Assembly (NCBI RefSeq): GCF_949987515.2
Contig: NC_082692.2
Location: forward strand, 93,071,488-93,135,487
DNA from: Delphinus delphis
Taxonomy: Eukaryota > Chordata > Mammalia > Artiodactyla > Delphinidae
Reading direction: 5' to 3'
DNA: 64,000 bases
The position numbers and the translations under genes are program-made. This document shows positions 23,754 to 34,629 of this stretch, in pieces; the first letter of the stretch is position 1; every line of letters begins with the position of its first letter. Under the pieces are notes generated by a model, which made no database searches, was not told the DNA's origin, and was given only the letters and a program-made list of their open reading frames with translations.

Positions 23754-23799
23754 GCAATGAATTCTTAAAGACACCTTAAGAATGTGGAATAGTCTTCAT

Positions 23800-24042
23800 C
23801 CTCATCATAAATACCTCGATGTGTTGAGAACTTAGGTGTTAGACACTGTTCTGAGCAGTTGACGTGAATCTGCTCACTTAATTCTAAGAAAAACCTGATG
23901 ACATATGTGTTCTTCTTCCCATTTTATGCATGAAGAAACTGTGGCTTAAAGAGGTAAAATATATCTCACTGCAAGTCATGCAAGTAATTAAGTAGAACTG
24001 GGAACGGAACCTGAACCCAGTTCTGTCTGAGATTCTAAGTGG
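23800..24042 (-). mobile_element. MIR, antisense
   Basis: TTCCCATTTTATGCATGAAG and AGAGGTAAAATATATCTCAC, with TCATGCAAGTAATTAAGTAG, are antisense MIR. The truncated SINE at 24043 interrupts its end. Confidence 0.7.
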
Positions 24043-24095
24043 CTTTTTTTTTTTTTTTTTTTTTTTGTGGTACACGGGCCTCTCACTGCCGTGGC
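24043..24095 (-). mobile_element. Severely 5'-truncated CHR SINE
   Basis: Only a poly-T and the last 30 or so bases of the SINE body are present (GTGGTACACGGGCCTCTCAC). The duplication CTAAGTGG lies on both sides (24035-24042, 24096-24103), so this is a real insertion that reverse transcription left incomplete. Confidence 0.9.
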
Positions 24096-24169
24096 CTAAG
24101 TGGTCAGTTCTTCTTAAGGGCTGGAGGGATTGGGTGCAGAGCCAGTAATACTCACCCAACACTGCATTT

Positions 24170-24540
24170 GCTCCTCAGTATTCCCCAGCCCTCTGTGCAG
24201 TGAAGTGAGGCCGCATGACTAATTCAAGCCCAAGAAACGTGAGAAGAAGGGACATGTGTCACTTCTGGACTCAGGCATTGAGAAACCTTTACGTAATCCT
24301 CCAGCCTCTCCTCCCCTGCAGTGGTGACGTCCAGGGCAGACTTGTGTTCTAGATGTACTGCTGCAGGGTCGTGGAGCCTTTGTTGGCCTGAGAGGCTGAG
24401 TCACTTTGTGGAGTAGAGTCTCCTGGGGATCCTGGCTGGGTGTGTAGCTTCAGCGAGAAAGAGCCCTCTGCCAAGGCTGTGATCTGCGGGGTTATTTCTT
24501 ACCTCAGCGTGGCTTAGCCTGTGCTGACTAATACAGTTTA
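24170..24540 (+). mobile_element. Ancient interspersed repeat, family not assigned
   Basis: CAGTGAAGTGAGGCCGCATG near 24198 and the end GTGCTGACTAATACAG near 24519 are phrases from a common old mammalian repeat with LTR-like ends. Highly diverged. Confidence 0.45.
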
Positions 24541-25849
24541 TAAAAGGCGGTAAAGTTAGACATATAGAGGAGAGAATTTTGAATTTCGGCCTGAGAATAT
24601 TCCACTGTAGTTTGTAGGCAGAGTGAACCATGGGAAAATTTTTTTTTGCTAAGAAATGTAAACTTTTTTGTCTCTTTTAGGAACTGAGTTAAAGGTAGAC
24701 AAAACAGTGTATATATAACATTTTTTGAGATAATCCTGTTTTAAAATGTTCTTTTCCAGTTATCACCCTGAAAATAACCCAGCTCAGGTGTGGAGAATCC
24801 AATCTTTGGAGGCTAATTCTAAATTTTCCCGGCTTCCTCATATACAGAATCAACACACACGTATACACAGACATATATGTACTCACCAAAACAAGCAAAG
24901 CAAGAACAAGGAAGAAAGAAAAATTCTGTTCTATGCTTGTGTGTCCTAATTTTCAGTCTGGGAAAGTATGAATCCTTTAGGCATTTTCTCCTAGCTGCCC
25001 CGAGGAATGTCTTCAGAGTTCAGTCCCACAAGCCGCCCTTGATCTTGAAGTCCACGTTCAGGCCTTTCTCTCTGCCTTTGGCAGATGAAATGCGACAGCA
25101 CTGCTCTCTGTTAGCCTGGCCGCCAGCATGTATAACATATACCTCTTTTAGTTTTTTCCTCCTCCCTGAAAAAGAGGCTGAGAGCTCTTTAAGAGCTTTT
25201 AGATTCTTGGTGTGAGCCTGGAGCTCATCTGAGGTGGGTAGGATCCCAGAGCCGGTTGAGGGAGTCTTTGTTATTTATTTTTAATGTCAAATTATAGCAA
25301 GAACCTCCAGAGCCTCTAGGGAAATATCTTTGAACAGAATATAGTACTGTGGTGAATCTTCCAGCCAGGTAAAAGTTCAACAGCCAATTGCCAAGGGCAA
25401 GTGAAAGCGAGTGGGAGAACGAGGTATTATTTAAACATTTGTAGATAGAGACAAACATGTATTCATTTATATGAGGATCTATAACCGGGAGAAAACACAT
25501 CTCAGCAATGAATATATTCATAAAGGAAAGCAACGTGGAATCAATAGTGGTTGTTTACTTGGTTTTCATAAGGCGAAACCTCACTGAGATATAGAATGCT
25601 AAGAGGCAGCTGTGTTGTTAAACAAATATGCCAAAGGAGAGTCTAAGGATGGGGCCATCTCTTGTCCAATGTCTAAATTCTTGGTTCTATGGCCTTGGAG
25701 GGTCTGGTGTAGAAGGTGGGTGTGTTTGGGCCAGCAGGACAAAGGGTCCAGGAAGGTAAGGCATCAGATCTTGGGGTGGGAGATTATACACATGTCACTT
25801 AACATTAACGGGCTTCAGACCCCTCATCTGAGAAATGAAGACTTGGTCA
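24541..25849. other. Unique non-coding stretch
   Basis: No gene was recognised. 24950-25420 is free of repeats and has a 112-codon open frame at 24877-25215 without recognisable domain. It could be conserved non-coding DNA but shows no decisive sign. Confidence 0.4.
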
Positions 25850-26385
25850 TTTATTCAAAATATATCTACGTGCCTTGAATTTCTAAATGCTTGGGAAACA
25901 GTGGGGGAATAAGATGGTGTGGTCATGCGCTCACGTAAGCAAATGCGCGAACCAGCTAAGTTTTGTTAACTAGTGGTGCTGTGGGGAAAAAAAACCAAGT
26001 TGAAAAGATAGAAAATGACCGAAGGGTAGACATGTAATTTAGGTCGGATTTGAATGACAAGAGGAGAGAGCCACACTAAATTCTTAGGAGCAGAAGGAAT
26101 ATATGAGCAGAAATAAGCCGGGAATGTGAGGAACAGGAAGAAGCAACGTGACTAAAGCAGAAGGGGCCAGGGCAGGGCGGAGGCGGGAGGTTTGGACGGA
26201 GAGGCAGGCAGGCAGCAAATGACACAGTGCCGTGTAGTCTGTGGGGAGATGTTTGGATTTTATTCCAAGCACAAGGGGCAGCCGTTAGCAGGCTTAAGCA
26301 GGGAGTGATGTGATCAGATCTGCGTTTTTAAAGGCACCATTCTGGCTGCTTCTCAAAAATAGATTATTGAAGAGTCCAAAGTAGG
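25850..26385 (-). mobile_element. L2 LINE, antisense
   Basis: From TCATTTATTCAAAATATATC through GGATTTTATTCCAAGCACAA, GTGATGTGATCAGATCTGCG and GGCACCATTCTGGCTGC. These are in L2 antisense order over more than 500 bp. Confidence 0.75.
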
Positions 26386-27417
26386 AGCAGAGGCTCTTAA
26401 AAGTGTCTCAAGATTACCTTTGGATCAGGGGAGGCAAAGGAATTTTAGAATGATGCATCCTAGCGTCTGCCTAAATTCAAGCAAATAACACACCCCCAAG
26501 CCCACCCGAAACTCATAGGGACCAAGAGTGTTGGCTGTTTGAGGTGCATATTCCATTTACTGAATCAGAGATGAAACATCACGTTTTCAAACTCATTATT
26601 AGCAAGTGTCTCATTAATTGTGATGTGAAGAGTGATGATTCCTTTTGTTAGGTATTGATTTAGCCACAAAATGGAAGTCGCTTGAATAATTAACACAGAA
26701 GGTTTTTCATGGAGACAGCTGGATGCATAGGTGGTGGCAGCGCGGCGGATGTGAAGCAGGGGGCAGTGAGGCAACCAGAGACCAGAGTCGTAGGAAGACG
26801 CCAGCGCTCCGAGGCTGGAGGGACAAAGGGAGGGGATAGTTCAGCTGGAGCCCAGTGATCCGGTCACTTGAGGAAGCTGGAACCGTGGAGGGCTTGTCCG
26901 GAGTGAGCGAGAGGCATGAGGGCAACGCAGGCACTGCCAGAGATGCTCGGGAGAAACACCCTGCAGCTCTGTCTTCCTGCCTTTCAGTGTCTTGCCAGCA
27001 CTTGCCTTTGGACCAAGCCACAAGAACTAAGCCGAAGTGGGGGCCTGGAAAGCACAGCCTGTAGGCTTCAGTGTGATGTGGAACAGAGCAAGGGGGTAGG
27101 GAAGGGGGGGCCTGGGGACAAACAGGCCCAGGACAGATCCTAGCCCTGCCTTCTCCCTCTGAATTCAGAAAGCAGGGAGTGCAATTTAGAGCTGGGGAAG
27201 AATGGACAGTGGATGTAGGCAGCCCCTACCTACTGTTAATTGTCTTGGTGTAATAAGAGCTTATCTGTCTCTCACATGGCAGTCCGCTGCACGTATTCCT
27301 GACTGGCGGGTGGTTTTTCTCCATGGAGTGACTCAGGGCCCTACCACCTCTTAGGACCCAGAGTCCCCGTCAGGCAGCCAGCAAGTGGGGCAAGAAAGAG
27401 TGGAGAAACCCCATTAA
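26386..27417. other. Unique non-coding stretch
   Basis: No gene was recognised. 26560-26700 is AT-rich and repeat-free. 26720-27180 is GC-richer and purine-rich. Confidence 0.45.
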
Positions 27418-27555
27418 TTTCTTTATTTAATCCTCACAACACCTCTGTGAAGTGGGCAGTACTCTGCACACGAGGAAAGTGGGGTACAGAGAGGTTCATG
27501 AAGCAGCCCAAAGTCACACAGCTCGTAAGTGATGGGATGGAAATGCAAGATGGAG
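27418..27555 (-). mobile_element. MIR, antisense
   Basis: TTTAATCCTCACAACACCTC, ACGAGGAAAGTGGGGTACAG and AAAGTCACACAGCTCGTAAG are diagnostic of antisense MIR. Confidence 0.88.
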
Positions 27556-27692
27556 CTAGGTAAGAATGGTGAACAGCAAAGGGGCGGATGATCTGTTGCT
27601 GAGAGTGGCTTACATCTCAAAGAAGAGAAAGAGGTCTGGAAAAATAGCACCAAGAATTCTAAATTAATAGGATGAAATTAAATAGGGGTATA

Positions 27693-27867
27693 CAGTGGAC
27701 CCTTGATCAACACGGGTTTGAACTGCTTGGATACACTTATATGCGGATTTTTTCAGTACGGTCCTACAACGATCCATGGTTGGTTGAGTCTGTGGGTGCC
27801 AAACCTCAGATAAGGAGGGACGACTGTAAGTTACATGCAGATTTTTGACTGAGAGGAGGACCAACTG
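27693..27867 (+). mobile_element. Miniature Tc1/mariner (Tigger-like) DNA transposon
   Basis: It begins CAGTGGACCCTTGATCAACA and ends CCAACTG. Both ends adjoin TA (27691-27692 and 27868-27869), the target of Tc1/mariner transposases. It is 175 bp long with no coding. The internal CACGGGTTTGAACTGC phrase is common to a mammalian family of this type. Confidence 0.75.
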
Positions 27868-27869
27868 TA

Positions 27870-28610
27870 TGTAGATATCTGCACTTAAACTCAGAAAAGC
27901 TGTGAAAAATGTAACATTTCGACTCTCCTTTAGAGCTTTCTTTTAACTGTGCAGATGTATACTTGTGTTCTGTTTCCAGGCTGAGTCATTTTTAGAAATA
28001 AACAAGGTATAAATTAAAAATAAATGCCTACATGCATATTGGATGAGAAACACCTGGTTTAATATCAGCTTAGGAGAAATAGACTTAAAGGTTTTAGTTG
28101 ACGGCAAGCTTATTATGAATCAGCGTTGTGAGGTGGCTTTCCAAAAAGGACTTCATCTTAAAGTCGCATCAACAGAAGCTAAGTATCCTAAACAAGGGTG
28201 GTGAAAGCCCTTCTCTGCCTTGGTCCAGCCTCAAGTGTTTGGTTCTGAGCATCGTATCTGAGGAAGGTTGCTGACAAAGTAATGTGTATCCCACAGAAGG
28301 CAACAGTGATGGAAAAGGATCTTTAAAATCCTTTTCCTATGGGAATGGCTTAAACCCAGGATTATGAGAGTCAGAGAGAGTGTGGTATGGAGAGACAGTA
28401 GTATAAGCAGTAGGTTTTCTCTGTAGGGCTCCAGGGGATGGAGTCTAGAGCTGGAAGCTGAAGGAGCAGTGATTCCAACCCAATGCGAAGGAGAATTTTT
28501 CTAACAAAAATAGAATGGGCTAAGTGTAAATGACCAGCCACTGGAAACCAAGACTGAATAGAGCTCGTGAATGGTTAGGGCAGATAAAACTCCTTAACAC
28601 GGCTTGGGAG
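27870..28610. other. Unique non-coding stretch
   Basis: No gene or repeat was recognised. Confidence 0.45.
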
Positions 28611-28799
28611 GCCCTACGTGCCTGGTCCCTACTTTACTCTCCAGAATCCGTCTTCTGCCAAGGTCTTCCTCGTCTCTGCATTCCAGCCCCACTGGCCCTT
28701 TTCAGTTCTTCATATACAAACTATGACTTGTCCTACCACAGGCCATTTGCATGTGATTTCTCTCTGCCTAGAATGTTTCCCCATTTCTTTTTTGATACT
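28611..28799 (+). mobile_element. L2 LINE fragment
   Basis: TTCCAGCCCCACTGGCCCTT, GGCCATTTGCATGTGATTTC and TCTGCCTAGAATGTTTCCCC are L2 sense text. Confidence 0.75.
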
Positions 28800-28875
28800 C
28801 CACATCATAACAGGTGTGAGGTGATATCTCATTGTGGTTTGGATTTGCGTCTCCCTGATGATTAATGATTCGATA
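28800..28875 (-). mobile_element. Small L1 ORF2 fragment, antisense
   Basis: ACAGGTGTGAGGTGATATCT and CTCCCTGATGATTAATGATT match the antisense of the L1 ORF2 block [10 protein letters not shown]. About 75 bp, flanked by L2 and MIR. Confidence 0.8.
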
Positions 28876-28884
28876 TTAAATACA

Positions 28885-29110
28885 TTAGTAATGTAAAGCT
28901 CTTTGAACAGTGCCTGGCACATGGTAAGCTCTCTATAAGTTTTAATTATTTTTACTGATATTAATATAAAGATTTATTGGTTATGCTTGTACTCTAGGCA
29001 ATGTACTAGATACATGAATACAATATCATATTTAATCCTCACATCAAGTCAGTCGAGTAGTGATGATATCACTTTCACTGGAGATTCAATGTCTCACTCA
29101 GGTTCCCAGA
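28885..29110. mobile_element. MIR fragments in both orientations
   Basis: 28890-28965 (CAGTGCCTGGCACATGGTAA) is the sense MIR/L2-type 3' end. 28980-29110 (ATTTAATCCTCACATCAAGT) is antisense MIR. Confidence 0.6.
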
Positions 29111-29124
29111 GCCAGGAGTTTGGG

Positions 29125-29215
29125 GTTTGCATAGAGAGAAGATGGAAGGGCATCCCAGGCAGTGGGAATGGCCTGGCCTGTTGCGTGCAGAGTCACTGCA
29201 GCCTGGGATGTGTGT
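29125..29215 (-). mobile_element. Short L2 fragment, antisense
   Basis: GGCATCCCAGGCAGTGGGAA followed by GGCCTGGCCTGTTGCGTG resembles antisense L2. Confidence 0.45.
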
Positions 29216-29428
29216 GCGGGGGTATTAGGGGAGTGGGGAGTGTGAATATCATCTCTCATTCCCTCTGTTTCTAAAATATGGTTCATTCCTAGAGCCCCCA
29301 GCTGTACTCTGGCTCCAGTCCTCTCCCTGCAGGTTCTCCTTTCTCTACCCTGCAGTGAGAACGGCTGGTCTGCCTTACATATTTTTTCCTGACAAGTCAC
29401 ACAAAAAGTCATGTCGCTCTTTGGAAGC
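29216..29428. other. Unique non-coding sequence before the L1
   Basis: Nothing recognisable. Confidence 0.4.
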
Positions 29429-29443
29429 AAACAGGAATTGTTC

Positions 29444-29766
29444 CATACAAATTGTGAAATTTTTGTTCTAGTTCTGTGAAAAATGCCAGTGGTAGTTTGA
29501 TAGGGATTGCATTGAATCTGTAGATTGCTTTGGGTAGTATAGTCGTTTTCGTAATGTTGATTCTTCCAATCCAAGAACATGGTATTTCTCTCCATCTATT
29601 TGTATCATCTTTAATTTCTTTCATCAGTGTCTTATAGTTTTCCGCATACAGGTCATTTGTCTCCTTAGGTAGGTTTATTCCTAGATATTGTATTCTTTTT
29701 GTTGCAATGGTAAATGGGAGTGTTTTCTTGATCTCACTTTCAGATTTTTCATCATTAGTGTATAGG
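29444..29766 (-). pseudogene. Inverted L1 ORF2 segment
   Basis: The minus strand reads [38 protein letters not shown] and then HNLYG. This is the ORF2 region downstream of the reverse transcriptase core, well upstream of the sense part that follows. It is a fragment only. Confidence 0.92.
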
Positions 29767-29767
29767 T

Positions 29768-30267
29768 ATACAATGAGATATCATCTCACACCAGTCAGAA
29801 TGGCCATCATCAAAAAATCTAGAAACAATAAATGCTGGAGAGGGTGTGGAGAAAAGGGAACACTCTTGCACTGCTGGTGGGAATGTGAAGTCGTACAGCC
29901 ACTATGGAGAACAGTATGGAGGTTCCTTAAAAAACTACAAATAGAACTACCATATGATCCAGCAATCAAACTACTGGGCATATACCCTGAGAAAACCATA
30001 ATTCAAAAAGAGTCATGTACCACAATGTTCACTGCAGCTCTATTTACAATAGCCAGGAGATGGAAACAACCTAAGTGTCCATCATTGGATGAATGGATAA
30101 AGAAGATGTGGCACATATATACAATGGAATATTACTCAGCCATAACAAGAAATGAAACTGAGCTATTTGTAATGAGGTGGATGGACCTAGAGTCTGTCAT
30201 ACAGAGTGAATTAAGTCAGAAAGAGAAAGACAAATACCGTATGCTAACACATATATATGGAATTTAA
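29768..30267 (+). pseudogene. L1 ORF2 C-terminus, frame intact but headless
   Basis: An unbroken frame runs from [17 protein letters not shown] through [14 protein letters not shown] and [17 protein letters not shown] to MLTHIYGI and a TAA at 30265-30267. This is the last 165 or so residues of ORF2, which contain the Cys-rich region. The ATG at 29707 that opens the longer frame lies in the inverted segment and is accidental. Endonuclease and reverse transcriptase domains are absent, so no activity is expected. It is the best-preserved ORF2 end in the window. Confidence 0.92.
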
Positions 30268-30652
30268 GGGAAAAAAAATGTCATGAAGAACCTAGGGGTA
30301 AGACAGGAATAAAGACACAGACCTACTGGAGAACGGACTTGAGGATATGGGGAGGGGGAAGGGTGAGCTGTGACAAAGCGAGAGAGAGGCATGGACATAT
30401 ATACACTACCAATCGTAAGGTAGATAGCTAGTGGGAAGCAGCCGCATGGCACAGGGAGATCAGCTCGGTGCTTTGTGACCACCTGGAGGGGTGGGATAGG
30501 GAGGGTGGGAGGGAGGGAGACGCAAGAGGGAAGAGATATGGGAACATATGTATAACTGATTCACTTTGTTACAAAGCAGAAACTAACACACCATTATAAA
30601 GCAATTATACTCCAATAAAGATGTAAAAAAAAAAAAAAAACAGAAATTGCTC

Positions 30653-31339
30653 AATTTCTTTAGAATGAGGGAGTCTGGGATTCCCTCTCCTGCAGCACCT
30701 TAGCCCCGAGAGAAAGCCAGCGTGGTAACAAGACCATAGCTCTCTGCGAGATTTATTCTATTGTGCTTGGGCTGCGGAGCTTCACGCATCGCTTTTGAAA
30801 TGTCCCTGGAAGAGAACCAGGGTGTCATCGACTCCTTGTAACTACAGCTTTATTTCGGTACCGGCTGACATGATAGTACGTAAATGGGCACATTTGCGCA
30901 ATGTATTGAATTTCCAGTTAAACCTTAATGATAATTAGCTGAACTGGATTGTCCCACAGGAAGTGAAGATGAAATGAGTGTTGCTTTCCTTCAATTTAAT
31001 GCTATAAAATGTAAAGCAAGTTGGGGGGAAAAGTGTTTGCCTTTACTTAGTCTCCTCATCTATCCTGCCTTCATAATCTTTCCCATTAACTAATGTGCCT
31101 CAAGATTTCCCAAAGAATAAGCACTCACTCGTGTGTAGAGCCTTAAAGACACAAACAGGCCCTGTGAAGAGCGCCTTAGCTCTTTCTCTCCTGCCTGCTG
31201 AAGAAGGTAGCCAGCTTCCGAATGAGTGTACCACTAGAATAGAAATCCGTGTTTATTAAGATTTCTAAACATCCATTAAGTAACCAGTTATTTCAAGCAA
31301 TTTTTATGACAGTAAAATCGTTTGGACTATCTCTTCTTG
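30653..31339. other. Unique stretch, candidate regulatory DNA
   Basis: No repeat or gene. 30830-31010 carries a palindromic TTGCGCAA (30894-30901, a C/EBP-type core) and TGATAATTAGCTGAA near 30930. It is flagged only as a candidate for conservation testing. Confidence 0.3.
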
Positions 31340-31587
31340 TTTTTTTCTTTTAAACATCTTTATTGGAGTATAATTGCTTTACAATGGTGTGTTAGTTTCT
31401 GCTTTATAACAAAATGAATCAGCTATACATATACAAATATCCTCATATCTCCTTTCTCTTGCGTCTCCCTCCCACCCTCCCTATCCTACCGCTCTAGGTG
31501 GACACAAAGCACTGAACTGATCTCCCTGTGCTATGTGGCTGCTTCCCACTAGTTAGCTATTTTGCATTTGGTAGTGTGTATATGTCA
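31340..31587 (-). mobile_element. L1 3' UTR fragment, antisense, 5'-truncated
   Basis: TTTATTGGAGTATAATTGCT, CTCCCTCCCACCCTCCCTAT and GGCTGCTTCCCACTAG are the antisense young L1 3' UTR seen at 62822-63190. The body stops at about 31587. Confidence 0.92.
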
Positions 31588-31589
31588 GA

Positions 31590-32045
31590 AATGAATACAA
31601 TTGGTCTAAAGCATTAATGGCCATCATATTCCTTTTTCCTGGCTTATTGGGTTAGGAATGGTTATGCGATCCAGTTCCCCCCAGAGAGATGTAAGAGAAA
31701 GTCTGTTGCAAGGAATTGTGGAAAATATTTCCTATTCTAGAAAAAGAGAAAGGCATATGCTCTTGGACAAATCCCACCTTCTTTCCTACCTTTGGATGGT
31801 GTTGTGGGAGAATGTTATGTTTGAAGCTGTAGTAGCCATCTTGAAATCATGCCTATATTTCCATGGGAATCTCAAAAAATTCAACCAATATTTCTGGTGT
31901 TGCTTAACTGCTAGATTAACTAACTTGTGAACCTGCCTCTGTCCAACTTCTTGTTATGTGAGGTGATTAATTCCTATTATTTAAAGCCAATTTTAATTGG
32001 CTCTTTCAGCTGTTATTTGCAGCTGAAAGCATCCTCACTGAAACG
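31590..32045 (+). mobile_element. Ancient interspersed repeat, family not assigned
   Basis: The 3' part, AGCTGAAAGCATCCTCACTG near 32020, is a typical ending of an old mammalian LTR-like or DNA repeat. Two small hairpins lie at 31985-32029. Confidence 0.4.
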
Positions 32046-32695
32046 GAGCTCAATTAATGTCCATAGAATTGAATTTCCCTCACTGGTCGGCCAGCTTACT
32101 TTGTAGTCTGTGCCATGCTCAAGAATAAGTGCAAAGGAGTGTTAAATCTCATTTCTGTGTACGCTGCTGCTCTAAGGTTCTTCTGTGAACGTCAGAGACT
32201 TCAAATTTGGATTGCCTGGAAATGTTTCCAAACCAGAGCTCTTTAGCCCACCGAAGTCTAAGTGGTAACTTTCCTTAGGAAATTTCTCTTTTTGGCCCAA
32301 ACGTTAAAAACACCAAAGGCCTCTGGGTGAGCTGGCTTCTTGGTATCCCCAAGTCTTGCTGCTGAGATGTAATGAGTAACTACAGGCAATTAGAGAGTGA
32401 AGTTGCTACCGAGGGCTCTGAATAAATGGAGAATACAGCTGGGCGGAGGAAGGTCTTTCTGGCATCAACCAGGGAAAGCTTTGCGAAACCACCTGTAAAC
32501 TTCCCTGAGCTGCTCCAGCAAAACCTCCCACTTTTAAGCAAAACTTTACCCATGTTTGGGGCATGTTACCTAAACTGTTGTATTTATTTGACTTTTAAAA
32601 TTCTTCACAGACAGTTATTATTATTTTTAATAGCACATTTTTACCCCATTCCCCCAAGGGATTCTACATAGGGCTCCAGGGCCTTAGCCAAAGTA
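32046..32695. other. Unique non-coding stretch
   Basis: No gene was recognised. A short (AT)n lies at 32694-32706 at the border with the SINE. Confidence 0.45.
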
Positions 32696-32914
32696 TATAT
32701 ATATATTTTTAATATTTATTTATTTATTTGGTTGCACTGGGTCTTTAGTTGTGGCAGGCGGGCTCCTTAGTTGCGGCATGCGAACTCTTAGTTGTGGCAT
32801 GCGAACTCTTAGTTGCAGCATACATGTGGGATCTAGTTCCCAGATCAGGGATGGAACCCAGGCCCCCTGCATTGGGAGCACAGAGTCCTAACCATTGCGC
32901 CACCGGGGAAGTTC
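32696..32914 (-). mobile_element. Older CHR-related SINE
   Basis: TTGGTTGCACTGGGTCTTTA, modules of the type CTTAGTTGCGGCATGCGAACT (one 21-bp unit tandemly doubled at 32766-32807), then GCGCCACCGGGGAAGTTCC. Flanks CCTTAGCCAAAGTA and CCTAGCCAGAGTA look like a worn target duplication. Confidence 0.9.
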
Positions 32915-32999
32915 CTAGCCAGAGTAGTTTATGATGAAATAAGGATGGCGATGAGGCAGAGCCCTGTGGGTAGGTGAAGTGTGAAGCTGGATGGCTGTG

Positions 33000-33370
33000 G
33001 TTTTCACAGCTTTAGTTTTTGTCAGTCCCACACCTAATCCTTCCCTTCTTCCTCTCCCCTTCTCTTTATCAGACTTGGGGAGGCAAGTGACCCCGACTTG
33101 GTCAATCAAAGGATTCTGCTATCTTCACCCAGAATGACTGGTTCAGGACAAATACACACCCAGTGGGGACAACCCGAGTCCCTGTGAGACATTTGATGTA
33201 TGGATTATTGAAGGAGGGGGCATGTATTCTTGTACCCGTGGGTAGCAAGGATGATGACCCACCGGTGGTGTATTTCCCCCTTCATGAAGAGAGTTTATCT
33301 GGAATTGAAAGACGACAGCAAAGCGGAGGAGAGCTTGGGTTATGTGAACCAATAATCCCCACCTCGTCAT
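33000..33370 (+). mobile_element. Probable ancient interspersed repeat
   Basis: GACTTGGTCAATCAAAGGAT and TGACTGGTTCAGGACAAATA resemble a common old mammalian repeat. Family and exact limits were not determined. Confidence 0.35.
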
Positions 33371-33548
33371 CATATCAATTCATTCATTCCTTAACATTGT
33401 TTGGACTGAGTTAATATCATTACACACACCAAGAGTCCCTGTTAGTTGAGCATAGTTTCAGGGTCTAATGCGGGACAAAAAGCTGCCCCAGTGCTTACAC
33501 TTCTCCTATTTTAACTAGGTTGATCATTTTTAAATTTTTTAAAATTAA

Positions 33549-33742
33549 TTTTTTTTTTTGCGGTATGTGGGCCTCTCACTGTCGCGGCCTCTCCCGTTGC
33601 GGAGCACAGGCTCTGGACGCGCAGGCTCAGTGGCCATGGCTCACGGGCCCAGCCGCTCTGCGGCATGTGGGATCTTCCCGGACCGGGGCACGAACCTGCA
33701 TCAGCAGGCGGACTCTCAACCACTGTGCCACCGGGGAAGCCC
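33549..33742 (-). mobile_element. CHR-type SINE
   Basis: The antisense CHR body runs from poly-T to CCACCGGGGAAGCCC. Compared with the copy at 23537-23753, about 9 bp are missing beside the tRNA B-box (CACGAACCTGCATCAGC), which should weaken the internal promoter. No clear target duplication. Confidence 0.95.
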
Positions 33743-34314
33743 ACATTTTGTTATTTTGAGGACCAAATAATTACTATCTAACTGGGACACTGTGACACAG
33801 GACAGGTACATTTTGATACAGAGGATGTAGGAGAAAAAATTCTAGAGCTGTAGGTGTAGTCAGCCTTTCTCAAGCTTGAAGTACCCAGAGTTCAACCCAA
33901 GGACACTGGCTACCCTATTGGGTGAGGAGGAGGGTGGAGTAGAAGGACTATATATGCTAATATTTCTTATATCAAAGTTTTGGAGGTAGTTGTGGTAATG
34001 TTTCTACTGGAGACAAGAAAAGTGAAAATGATCTAAATTGCAGCAGGAGCATTTACATTAGATATTTTGCAGAAGTTTCTATGAGTGTATTACCCATGGA
34101 GTTTAAAACGTTTCTCTCTTGGGAGACATTTAGGAAAAATGAAGAGCCTGGATTGATTTGAACGCAGCCGTGATGCAGAAGCAGGGAGAAAGATGTAAAG
34201 AGAGGTTGACAAGTTGTCCTATTTAGCCCGGGACTGAGAGGGTGCCCAGGACGTACGACTTTTAATTTTAAAACTGGATAGTTCTGGGCACACAGGGATG
34301 AGCTGGTCACTTTA
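33743..34314. other. Unique non-coding stretch
   Basis: Nothing recognisable. Confidence 0.45.
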
Positions 34315-34440
34315 CTTGAGGTCTTAAGCATCCAGTTCATCAATGCATTTATTGAGCACCTACTATTTGCTAAGTATTGTCTTAGTCTCCAAGGACCCAT
34401 AAATGAATAAGACATAGTCTTTCCCCTGGAAGATCTTTAG
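34315..34440 (-). mobile_element. L2 3' end, antisense
   Basis: CATTTATTGAGCACCTACTA and GACATAGTCTTTCCCCTGG follow the antisense L2 end. Confidence 0.7.
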
Positions 34441-34629
34441 AATCATGAAGAGAAATTCAATCCCTCATAAGAAATTCTATGAGCGTTCATGGCAGTTTCA
34501 CTTACAACATCTGAGTTTTGACTGATGTGAAATCTTAACGCAGGAATTGGGGTTGTAAAGTTTCCCGTGCATCTAAACATGCTGAACAACTACTGTGATT
34601 GGTTGATTAGGCAGAAGTAAAGTTCTTTT

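Larger units (their letters stand above)
29444..30637 (+). mobile_element. L1 with inverted 5' segment (twin priming)
   Basis: 29444-29766 is L1 ORF2 in antisense; 29768-30637 is a downstream part of ORF2 plus the 3' UTR and poly-A in sense. The whole unit is flanked by AAACAGGAATTGTTC / AAACAGAAATTGCTC (29429-29443, 30638-30652; 13 of 15 match). A single target duplication around two opposed halves is the signature of twin-primed reverse transcription. Confidence 0.93.

Noticed and set aside
29098..29595. 165-codon minus-strand frame
   Set aside because: It joins inverted L1 ORF2 text to unrelated unique and L2/MIR DNA. There is no coherent protein.
29707..30267. 186-codon open frame as a gene
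   Set aside because: It is the L1 ORF2 end with an accidental start in the inverted L1 segment.
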